Shown here piece after piece: positions 31,369 to 39,076 of a stretch of 59,314 bases of DNA. The notes below the pieces were generated by a model. It saw only the letters and a list, made by a program, of their open reading frames with translations. It searched no databases and had not been told where the DNA came from. This DNA comes from a virus, in the IMG/VR virus record IMGVR_UViG_3300008267_000206, positions 1 to 59,314 of that record; one strand, given 5' to 3'. Position 1 is the stretch's first letter. Each line of letters begins with the position of its first letter. The translations under genes were made by a program, and so were the position numbers.

Positions 31369-31584
31369 TTAGAATAATTCAAAATCTTTGTTAACGTGAC
31401 CACAACTATTACACATATAAGTTGGGAATGGTACTAACGTATCTTCACTACTTCCTGTCATTAATTTTGAAACTTTTTTAATTAAAACAACTTCTTTAAA
31501 GAATTTTGACCCACAATCAGGGTTTTCGCAAACAACGGTTGGTTGTTCTTTTAAATCAATTTTTGGTCCTCCTATATTTTCCAT
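31369..31584 (-). CDS. Small zinc-ribbon protein, 71 aa
   Basis: CENPDCGSKFF (residues 19-29) and MCNSCGHVN (about 56-64) supply two Cys pairs for a zinc ribbon. No family with known function was recognised; the position in the primase/recombination operon suggests a nucleic-acid role. The gene has a possible host-type promoter very close to its start. Confidence 0.65.
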   Translation of the reverse strand: MENIGGPKIDLKEQPTVVCENPDCGSKFFKEVVLIKKVSKLMTGSSEDTLVPFPTYMCNSCGHVNKDFELF

Positions 31585-31588
31585 AACA

Positions 31589-31620
31589 CAAATATATAAA
31601 TTTATTTCTTGGTTGTCAAA
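31589..31620 (-). promoter_or_regulatory. Possible Bacteroidota-type promoter for zinc-ribbon gene
   Basis: On the minus strand: TTTGACA-like -33 region (TTTG at 31617-31620), 20-nt spacer, TATATTTG (31589-31596), followed by TGTTATGG, similar to the two strong promoters. The -7 box ends 4 nt before the ATG, so a transcript would be nearly leaderless. Confidence 0.4.
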
Positions 31621-32465
31621 TATTTTTTAACGTCCATATCTAATACGGTACCTACAACTTCTTTAGGAACTCTGTATTCTTCAAATTGTGAATCATCTTT
31701 TAAATGAACAATAATACAACCATATAATTTTTTATCTTCAAATTTTGTTCCTTTTAACATTTTAAGTAATAATTTTCCGTATAATGGTAACTGAACAAAA
31801 TAATGACCTAAAGCATTATTTGGTTGATTGGTAAATGGATAATACATTCTTTTAGTAAACTGATTTTCCTCAAAATTTTTCTTTTTGTTTGTTTTGTAAT
31901 CTGTAATTATAAAACCCCAATCATCATTTGTTTTATTTTTAATTAACCAAGCAGTATCTCCCTGTCCGGTATACCCAAGTTCAGGATCACCCAAAACAAT
32001 CTCAGTATCTAATAAAACCGCACCACGTTCTTTCATTAAATTAAGGAAGTTAGTTCCCGCATGAATCATAGAATCACTTTTTAGTATTTGAGTAAAATCA
32101 CACTCAAATATCGGTTCTCTCACTTCTTTACTATAATCAAAAATTTCTAAGGACTTCTTTTCCAACATATAGTGAGTTCTGCTACCCATATTAGTTGAGT
32201 ATGTTCCCGCTTCAGCCCATTCCTTAATTAACTTTTCTTTTAAAACAGGGTCTCCCTTACTTTTCTTTTCAGCCGCTTCATCAGTTGGGAATTCTTTGTA
32301 GAAGGATTTTAAAACCTTTGATACTGAAGGCCAGTCACTTTTAATCACACCTTCAGTATTTTTCATAGTGTATTTATGTAACTCTTCCTCAAATATAAGG
32401 TTTAGGTCGTTTCTTCTTTTTTCTAAAATATCCCTAATTTCTTGGGAAATAATTTTTAAATCCAT
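31602..32465 (-). CDS. PD-(D/E)XK nuclease (RecB/Cas4-like)
   Basis: A 287-residue protein with the restriction-fold core. GQGDTAWLI (Asp of motif II, near residue 169) is followed by FIITDYKTNKK (Asp-Tyr-Lys as the E/D-x-K motif, near 186) and HYFVQLPLYGKLL, the Gln-x-x-x-Tyr motif typical of RecB-like nucleases. Cys residues for a Cas4 iron-sulphur cluster are not seen in the needed number. A 5'-end processing or recombination role is likely. Its start overlaps the stop of the primase gene by one base, placing it in the replication operon. Confidence 0.8.
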   Translation of the reverse strand: MDLKIISQEIRDILEKRRNDLNLIFEEELHKYTMKNTEGVIKSDWPSVSKVLKSFYKEFPTDEAAEKKSKGDPVLKEKLIKEWAEAGTYSTNMGSRTHYMLEKKSLEIFDYSKEVREPIFECDFTQILKSDSMIHAGTNFLNLMKERGAVLLDTEIVLGDPELGYTGQGDTAWLIKNKTNDDWGFIITDYKTNKKKNFEENQFTKRMYYPFTNQPNNALGHYFVQLPLYGKLLLKMLKGTKFEDKKLYGCIIVHLKDDSQFEEYRVPKEVVGTVLDMDVKKYLTTKK

Positions 32466-33370
32466 TAGTCTTTAATATTAACATAGTATTCGTCAATTTT
32501 ACCTTTTAAGTCGCATATGTCCTTATCTTCGGGTAATTTCAATATTTTTATTTTTCCGTATAGTTTACCACCATTTAAAGTTCTGTATATCTTAACCGCA
32601 TCTTTAAACGCATCACCATCCAAAGCAACTATAATGAATCCATTTGATTTAGTATATATTGAGTTAAAAAGTAAATCACTCATATGTTTACCCAACATAG
32701 CAATACTATTATCCAAGAAGAATGAGTCAAATACCCCTTCAACTAAATAAATGTCTTTATTCCAATCAATTAACCTTTCATTGAAAATTATTTTGTCTTT
32801 TTCTTCTTGCGGATTTTTGTATTTGGCTCGCGATTTTGGATCCCAACTTCTGGCAATATAATAATTTAATTCATCCTCATTATTATATGAAGGGACAACT
32901 ATTCTGCCCGAATGAGAACCAATATCACAGAAACCTATACCATATTTTTCAATGATATCGTCAGTAATACCTCTATTTTTTAAGTAGTTATAGGCCTGTC
33001 TTCTTACAGGATATATTGGACTTGATTCTGAAAATTTAACAAATGATTCAGGTAATCTTAATTTAGGTTTTTTAACTTCCCTAATTGTTGTTTCTTCAGG
33101 TTTAAATACGGAATATATTTTTTTTTGTTTTTTATTCGCATATTGGTCTATTAATTTACCCAAAGGACCTTTCATTTCATTAACATCACCACAACTCCAA
33201 CATTTGAATACGTGTTGATTATAATTTATTTCTAAATTACCTTTATTTTTATCATAGTCACATACAGGACAATTAAATGCTATTTGACCTTTATTTCGAT
33301 AATGTTGTTTTTCTTTACCAAAAAGGTCTTGTAATAACTCAACAATTATTTCTCCATCATCTTCCATCAC
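32465..33370 (-). CDS. DnaG-type DNA primase
   Basis: A 301-residue primase. The zinc-binding domain uses Cys34/Cys37 (FNCPVCDY) and Cys57/Cys60 (FKCWSCG). The TOPRIM catalytic domain has IYLVEGVFDSFFL (Glu211) and IIVALDGDAFKDA (Asp251, Asp253). Spacing follows the phage DnaG/T4 gp61 plan. No helicase domain is fused; a separate replicative helicase must lie outside the window. It makes RNA primers for lagging-strand synthesis and starts the leftward operon with the RecB-like nuclease. The 77-nt gap to the divergent tail genes holds no clear host-type promoter. Confidence 0.88.
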   Translation of the reverse strand: MMEDDGEIIVELLQDLFGKEKQHYRNKGQIAFNCPVCDYDKNKGNLEINYNQHVFKCWSCGDVNEMKGPLGKLIDQYANKKQKKIYSVFKPEETTIREVKKPKLRLPESFVKFSESSPIYPVRRQAYNYLKNRGITDDIIEKYGIGFCDIGSHSGRIVVPSYNNEDELNYYIARSWDPKSRAKYKNPQEEKDKIIFNERLIDWNKDIYLVEGVFDSFFLDNSIAMLGKHMSDLLFNSIYTKSNGFIIVALDGDAFKDAVKIYRTLNGGKLYGKIKILKLPEDKDICDLKGKIDEYYVNIKD

Positions 33371-33426
33371 TAAAATATAGTAAAAAATATTAATATTTCA
33401 AACTTCACAAGATTTTTCATTCTTCT

Positions 33427-33436
33427 ATATTTATTA
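33427..33436 (+). promoter_or_regulatory. ATATTTATTA motif upstream of tail module
   Basis: A plus-strand copy 11 nt before the ATG at 33448; it would serve the two-gene unit 33448-35942. Confidence 0.45.
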
Positions 33437-33447
33437 ATGATAAATAA

Positions 33448-33672
33448 ATGCCGGTACAAATAACCATAAATTCAATAACAGGATCATCTCCATATGATGT
33501 GTATTTGTGTGACGAACCAATTACTAGTTGTTTTTATATTGATACTATAACATCGAGTTCAATACCTTATGTGTTTAATGTTCCTGCTATTGTTGAAGAT
33601 AATCCCTCATTCAATTTAAAAATCGTGGATAGTAATGAGTGTGAATTTTATACGAATTTAATAGTTAGCTAA
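33448..33672 (+). CDS. Small beta-domain protein, 74 aa, paralogue of a tail-gene N-terminus
   Basis: A 74-residue all-beta protein (INSITGSSPYDVYLCDEPIT... FNLKIVDSNECEFYTNLIVS). It is clearly related to the first 75 residues of the protein at 42317-43267: both have a Gly-Ser-x-Ser/Phe-Pro-x-x-Val-Tyr-x-Cys start, a Phe-Asn-x-Pro centre and a Leu-Lys-Ile-Val-x-Ser-x-Glu-Cys end. It precedes the large fibre-like gene by 2 nt. A tail accessory or capping role is inferred from context only. Confidence 0.7.
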   Translation: MPVQITINSITGSSPYDVYLCDEPITSCFYIDTITSSSIPYVFNVPAIVEDNPSFNLKIVDSNECEFYTNLIVS

Positions 33673-33674
33673 AT

Positions 33675-35942
33675 ATGGTAACAACAGGATGTTCATCAAC
33701 TTATTGTATACAAGGTACTAATTCCGTATGGGATGATGTTTATAGTGCTAACACAGGTTCAACGGTACCGTCATATAATGGTGAGTTATATTGGACTGGT
33801 TCAAGTAATGGTTATTTCATATATTATAAAAGTGCAACAACTCAATGGTGTTTATCAACGACTTTAGGTGGAGCTTGTTTATTATCAGGACCATCACCAT
33901 CACCTAATAGTTGTCCTAATTTATCACCATTTTTATTTAGTTCAGGTAATTGTCAATCAACTACAACAACCACAACTAATCCTTGTAATGATTTTGATTT
34001 TGAAGCGTATTTTGATTGTTATGTACCACCAACAACGACAACAACATCAACATCTACAACAACCACTACAACCACTTTACCTCCATCAATATGTTCAGGC
34101 GTTGGTGTTAACGCAATTGCCCAGTATGTTGAGCCTACCTCGACAACGACAACATCAACTACAACAATCGCTCCTATAGTTAGGGATTGCGTATTTTTTG
34201 GTGATGTAACATTTACAACGGTAAGTTCAATAATAGAGTGCCCTGGTTCTGATGGTGAACCTCTTAGTGAACAATTTCAAGATTGTTATACTGGCGAATT
34301 ACTATACGCACCAATACCAATTCTAACACCTAGCGGAAATACAATAACTAAATTTATGATTTTTAGAGCAACCGTTGATGGTGTATCTAGATGTATATCT
34401 TATTTAGGTCAAAATACTTGTAATACGGGAGTTAATAACATAATTCTAAATGAAGGTCCGATAGGATATTCTAATATAGGTCAATGTGATTTATGTGTTC
34501 CTCCACCTACCACAACAACAACGACAACAATTGCCCCTCCTTGTACTTCTTGTCCTGAAGGTTATGTTTTATTACCTGACGGATTTACTTGTGAAAAGAT
34601 TTTAGTTGAGTTGGCAACTCCACCGTTAAATCCAAGAATAATTGGTGTTAATTATGAAGATTATCCGGCAACATATGGCGGGGATGGGGGTTTAATAGTT
34701 TATGAAGAAATAACAAATAAGGGATGGCCTATTTTTGGTTTACCCAATAGACAAATACCTGTTTATTCACCACCATCAAATAATGATGCTAGTTTAAATA
34801 GTTTATCAATAATACCTAATAGTGGTTATACTAATCAAGGTGTTCTTTATACCTCGTTATCCCCATCATCATTACCCAATACCCCTCACGCTTCTTTGGA
34901 TTATCCATCAGGTTATTGGCCGGTAAGTCCTTGGCCTCCAACCAATAACCCACCAAATATACCTAATTTGTCCGGTTCTGTAACTCACGAAAGTTTATCT
35001 TATTTGTCGGAAAGTATTGTTATATCAAATGTTTTAAGCCTTGGTAGTGGTAGTTCTGTTAATATAGAATATAATAGACTAGATGGAATAAGTTTATTGT
35101 GGGGTAAGTCCAGTGTTCCAAATTCTTGGTCGTCAACCGTTGGTATTTGGTCAGACGCTCCCTCACCATATAACTCAAACCCTATTTATACATTGTCCAA
35201 TAGTTGGATTGGTATAACCCAATGTGTAACAATAGAGGAAGAAAAAAAATACTACTTATTGATAAATGCCAATAACTCTTTTAGACTCACTATTAACGGA
35301 TTATTGTCGGTTGAGATTAATAATGGTGATGGTGGAAAACAACCTTTAAAATTTGTAAATTGTTTTCCGATAACGTTACCCGCAGGAACTTCAACAATAT
35401 CTGTTGAGGCCGGTAATTATAGTGCCGGAGGTAATTTAGCGTTTGAATTATTAGATATTCCATTAGACATTTTATTATCCGCTTCAACATATTCTTCAAT
35501 AGAACCATATGTTTTATATTCAACCAAACAAAAAAGACCTAGAGCTTTCGACATTAACTTTATTAGTGGTAGCACAACCATAACTTCATCAGGTGAATTT
35601 TTACCGACAGATGTTGGTGGATTTGTTCAATTTCCTTCTTTTGTTTATTCCGGAACATATATTACGGAAGTTATAGATTCGAATACCGCAATAATTAATT
35701 CAGGTGCAACTGCAACAGGTTTAGGTTTATCGGGTAATACGAATGGACCTTCAACAGGAAGAGTATATTTTATATTCGATACCGGACAATTATTCGCTAG
35801 TGGTTTACCTCAAGGATTTACTTGTCCTGCGGGTTATACGTATGTAAATTGTGGAGGACCTACTTGTCTATCAATATCAAGAGTTTTTTGTCCGTCAATA
35901 CCCACCACAACAACAAGCACAACAACGATAGGTATTATATAA
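33675..35942 (+). CDS. Tail fibre/adhesin-like protein with poly-Thr linkers
   Basis: A 755-residue secreted-looking beta protein without signal peptide, typical of tail fibres. Cys-bearing domains are joined by at least four Thr-rich linkers (TTTTTTNPC near 98, TTTTTSTSTTTTTTTLPP near 118, TSTTTTSTTTIAP near 155, TTTTTTTIAPP near 279). A fifth, TTTTSTTTIGII, ends the protein. The N-terminal unit (NGELYWTGSSNGYFIYYKSA, then WCLSTTLGG) matches units in the 711-residue protein. The central part (about 330-640) looks like a receptor-binding or lectin-like domain, unrecognised. Ending on a linker suggests loss of a C-terminal domain. Convergent with the resolvase gene. Confidence 0.65.
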   Translation: MVTTGCSSTYCIQGTNSVWDDVYSANTGSTVPSYNGELYWTGSSNGYFIYYKSATTQWCLSTTLGGACLLSGPSPSPNSCPNLSPFLFSSGNCQSTTTTTTNPCNDFDFEAYFDCYVPPTTTTTSTSTTTTTTTLPPSICSGVGVNAIAQYVEPTSTTTTSTTTIAPIVRDCVFFGDVTFTTVSSIIECPGSDGEPLSEQFQDCYTGELLYAPIPILTPSGNTITKFMIFRATVDGVSRCISYLGQNTCNTGVNNIILNEGPIGYSNIGQCDLCVPPPTTTTTTTIAPPCTSCPEGYVLLPDGFTCEKILVELATPPLNPRIIGVNYEDYPATYGGDGGLIVYEEITNKGWPIFGLPNRQIPVYSPPSNNDASLNSLSIIPNSGYTNQGVLYTSLSPSSLPNTPHASLDYPSGYWPVSPWPPTNNPPNIPNLSGSVTHESLSYLSESIVISNVLSLGSGSSVNIEYNRLDGISLLWGKSSVPNSWSSTVGIWSDAPSPYNSNPIYTLSNSWIGITQCVTIEEEKKYYLLINANNSFRLTINGLLSVEINNGDGGKQPLKFVNCFPITLPAGTSTISVEAGNYSAGGNLAFELLDIPLDILLSASTYSSIEPYVLYSTKQKRPRAFDINFISGSTTITSSGEFLPTDVGGFVQFPSFVYSGTYITEVIDSNTAIINSGATATGLGLSGNTNGPSTGRVYFIFDTGQLFASGLPQGFTCPAGYTYVNCGGPTCLSISRVFCPSIPTTTTSTTTIGII

Positions 35943-35991
35943 TAATCTTATCCTGTAAACAGAATTCACAAATTGTAATAATACTAATTTT

Positions 35992-36014
35992 TACCGATTT
36001 TAAATCGGTATTTT
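35992..36014. terminator. Bidirectional terminator between tail and resolvase genes
   Basis: TACCGATTT-T-AAATCGGTA is a perfect inverted repeat followed by TTTT on the plus strand and AAAAA/TT on the minus strand. It lies between the convergent genes ending at 35942 and 36039. Confidence 0.65.
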
Positions 36015-36038
36015 AAATAAATTAATTAAAAATAATGA

Positions 36039-36638
36039 TTACCAAATTTTTTCTTGTTTCATATAACCAAGAACACAACAATAAGCGTCAGATTGGTCAA
36101 AATTCTCTTTTTTAAGAGTGTTGTTTTTGGTATATTGCCATTGTATTTGAGGTTCTCTTTTGGCAACCAACTCCCAAATGATTTGTTTTTTATCACAATC
36201 CTTTGGATATCCACCAAATAATACAAATTTACCCTTTTGGTTTTGTTGAACTAAATGTGGAAATGCGTTTTTTCTTGAATTATATGTTGATATAAATTCT
36301 GGGACAATTCCTAAAGTATCGTAAATTAATTTACATAAAAAACTATTAAATCTTAATAAAGTTTGTATTGTATAAATGTTATTAGAATTAAGTAAAGGCT
36401 CTTCTATAATAACTTTAGTAATCCCTAAATCAGTATATTGTATTAATTTAGTTTTAAAAATATCACTCTTTAAGAGAAGTTCTTTTATTTTATCTTCTTC
36501 TTTTGGTTTTGGTTTAGGAGAAATGTGAGTTAATTCTAATAATTCTTTAGTTTGAATATCGAATAGAGCCCAACCAATAGTGCTTGTGGAAATGTCAAGT
36601 CCTAAAACTTTAGGACTTTGCTTTAAATTTTTTTTCAT
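36039..36638 (-). CDS. RuvC-like Holliday junction resolvase
   Basis: A 199-residue RNase H-fold nuclease. KVLGLDISTSTIGWALFD holds the first catalytic Asp (Asp15). KVIIEEPLLNS (near 75-85) holds the Glu, and FDQSDAYCCVLGY (near 180-192) the C-terminal Asp-x-x-Asp-Ala motif. The order and spacing fit RuvC-type crossover junction endonucleases of large phages. It would resolve branched DNA before packaging. It is the last gene of the minus-strand tail operon, one base behind the 802-residue gene, an unusual place for a recombination gene. Confidence 0.8.
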   Translation of the reverse strand: MKKNLKQSPKVLGLDISTSTIGWALFDIQTKELLELTHISPKPKPKEEDKIKELLLKSDIFKTKLIQYTDLGITKVIIEEPLLNSNNIYTIQTLLRFNSFLCKLIYDTLGIVPEFISTYNSRKNAFPHLVQQNQKGKFVLFGGYPKDCDKKQIIWELVAKREPQIQWQYTKNNTLKKENFDQSDAYCCVLGYMKQEKIW

Positions 36639-36639
36639 A

Positions 36640-39048
36640 TTAAAAATCTAATTTAACTAAGAATTGCTGTGTCCCCTGTCTTAATACGGGTGACTGCAAC
36701 TTAGATATAATCATAAGATTTTTTTGATCATCGTAAAGACCAATCTCAGTAATAAATCTGCGCTCTGTAACACTCCAAGTCGGATTTGATGGTGTTTGAA
36801 ATTCTGTTTGACTTAAATTTATCTTATATCTCATCTCATATATCGTTGCCTCAATATCTGTTTCGATAGAACCATAAAAATAATATTCATCACCAAAATT
36901 AAGAGATGTTCCTGTATAGTTAATAGGTGTTAATGGTACATAGTCATCTAAATTATAAATTGGAGCATCATCATATAAATCCTTTGTAATTACAAAGGTA
37001 TTTTGGGTTAAACCATCCTGTGTAATATACCCATTAACCATACTATCATTTAGTTGGTCGGTAAAATCAATAACTCTCCATAACGCGGAATCGGGTCTAG
37101 ATGTTCCTGAAACTTTTTGAACTAATATTTCAAACTTATTAGCGTAATATCCTTCAATGTTACTACAATACGTTGGGCATGGGATTTCTGATGTTGTTGT
37201 CGTTGTTGTATATGGTGAAATAGGTTGTGTTAGACACCCGAATTCTTCACCAAATTGTAATGTAACATTTTGTGAATTGATATTATTACAATCAATATTA
37301 GGTCCTTGAATTTTACTATAATAATTACAATGTAGTGAATTTAGACAAAAATTATCGTCATTAAATCTATAAGTTACATATAAATATTCATCACTATTAA
37401 GTAATAATCCTGTTGAATTTCCTAATGTTCCGCAAACGTTAGGTGTTATTAACGCCAATTTTGGTGCCGGTAATGTCCAATTTCTATTTGATTTGTATGA
37501 CATAGCGGCAACAATTTCTTCATCGTCAAAAACTATCATTTTTTGGTCAGGAAATACTTTACCAACTCTATTTGGTCTTCCGTTACTAGGGTTAGGATTT
37601 GTATCCCATAGATGATAATATCTATGACCAGGGTTATTCATATCTAAATTTTTATTAGATTCTAAATAATAGATTTGGAATAGATTAAGATTTTCAAATC
37701 CTGGAGGGTCGACCCAAAATGTTTGACCATAACAACATTCAGGATTTTTATGCCACATTAACCAAGGTATATGAACTCTAAAATTTCTTGCTTGTCCCGT
37801 ATCACCAGGATTATCTTCATCAAAAGGTTCTAAAGCAAATTTCTCACCATAATACAACCCAGGAGAATTATTAGTATAATGAACTAATGATATCGCCTTT
37901 TGTTCTTCAGGTTCGACAAATACTATCTCACCTAAAGAGTTATAATAATAAACATAGTCGGTATCATTTTGACCCTTACTATTTGAATATCCAAAATATT
38001 CTTTAGATCCTAAATAATTGACAGAACCAAAATTTTCATAACCAAAATTTAATGTAGGATTTAATCCTGCGGGATTTTCCGACCAAGGGATATTCATATT
38101 CCAAACATTAGTATATGACATATCAAAATTACAATCAGTTTGAAAATCAATAACGTTTGGATTATATTTTGGAACAGGACTATCATATATAGTATTCATA
38201 TTCGGGGGATATACCATAGCCCTTATGTAACAATCTCCGCCTAACAATGATAAATTAGGTGTTGGTCTATCTAGTGTAACTTGATTATTACAAATTGATA
38301 CTATTCGATATGTCATCATTGGATGACAACTATTAACATTCATTACACAATCTATATATGGTGTTGGTGTTGGGCATGGAGTTTCTTCCGGTAATGGTAT
38401 TGTGGTTGTTGATGTTGTAGTTGTTTGGCACGGGTCATAAGTCGGTGTTGGTAATGGTATTGTTGTTGTGGTTGTGGTTTCACCTGTTAAACATTCACAA
38501 GTATTTGTAATTTCATAATTAAAAAAGAATGTTATAAAATCACCTTTTGCCGGTTGTCTAAATACGTTTTCACTACAAGCAGAATATATTAATGTGATAT
38601 TTTCATCACAAGTAAAGTCTGAAATATGAACAACATAATTAGAATTTATAGTGTAGTCTTCATTTATTAATAATTTCCAATCTATTTGGCTTAATTCGGT
38701 ATCTCCAACAAAAAATCCTTTTATTGCTGCAGTATTATATATTGGGGACACAACTGAATCTGAAAATGGTATACCATAAGTATTACCTGTTAGTCCGTCA
38801 ACATAGTACGGGTATTTAATATATTGTTTATTTGACTCCGGAACACCTGAGATATTACTTGAGTTAAATGATGGTTCTAAAACATATGAATTAGCTTGCG
38901 GAAAAGAAGGTATCGCGTCGTAAGATACTTCACTATCCCCAACTTGGAAATACGAAATATTAAAATTTCCTTGTGATAATTTTCTTCTACCAGTATCAGT
39001 TAATTTTGTATTGATTAACCCCGATGTATTTTTTAATACGTAAGACAT
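36640..39048 (-). CDS. Tail protein with Thr-rich linkers, 802 aa
   Basis: A large structural-type protein. The N-terminus (VLKNTSGLINTKLTDTGRRK, then LSQGNFNISYFQVGDSEV) is a conserved-looking domain likely attaching to the baseplate. Thr/Pro-rich linkers appear near 195-230 (ETTTTTTIPLPTPTYDPC, TTTTSTTTIPLPEETPCP) and near 620 (YTTTTTTSEIPCP). The middle (about 290-600) is rich in Asn, Tyr and Trp. The C-terminus carries VTERRFITEIGLYDDQKNLM, typical of tail-fibre-attachment or baseplate proteins. No enzyme motif. It lies between the resolvase and the 711-residue adhesin-like gene. Confidence 0.65.
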   Translation of the reverse strand: MSYVLKNTSGLINTKLTDTGRRKLSQGNFNISYFQVGDSEVSYDAIPSFPQANSYVLEPSFNSSNISGVPESNKQYIKYPYYVDGLTGNTYGIPFSDSVVSPIYNTAAIKGFFVGDTELSQIDWKLLINEDYTINSNYVVHISDFTCDENITLIYSACSENVFRQPAKGDFITFFFNYEITNTCECLTGETTTTTTIPLPTPTYDPCQTTTTSTTTIPLPEETPCPTPTPYIDCVMNVNSCHPMMTYRIVSICNNQVTLDRPTPNLSLLGGDCYIRAMVYPPNMNTIYDSPVPKYNPNVIDFQTDCNFDMSYTNVWNMNIPWSENPAGLNPTLNFGYENFGSVNYLGSKEYFGYSNSKGQNDTDYVYYYNSLGEIVFVEPEEQKAISLVHYTNNSPGLYYGEKFALEPFDEDNPGDTGQARNFRVHIPWLMWHKNPECCYGQTFWVDPPGFENLNLFQIYYLESNKNLDMNNPGHRYYHLWDTNPNPSNGRPNRVGKVFPDQKMIVFDDEEIVAAMSYKSNRNWTLPAPKLALITPNVCGTLGNSTGLLLNSDEYLYVTYRFNDDNFCLNSLHCNYYSKIQGPNIDCNNINSQNVTLQFGEEFGCLTQPISPYTTTTTTSEIPCPTYCSNIEGYYANKFEILVQKVSGTSRPDSALWRVIDFTDQLNDSMVNGYITQDGLTQNTFVITKDLYDDAPIYNLDDYVPLTPINYTGTSLNFGDEYYFYGSIETDIEATIYEMRYKINLSQTEFQTPSNPTWSVTERRFITEIGLYDDQKNLMIISKLQSPVLRQGTQQFLVKLDF

Positions 39049-39076
39049 TATATATAATTATTTTATATTAATTTTT

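Noticed and set aside
33868-34179. Gln/Leu-rich 103-aa reading frame inside the fibre gene
   Set aside because: It is a frame-shifted reading of the Thr-codon repeats (aca read as caa/aac) in the 755-aa gene; composition is an artefact.
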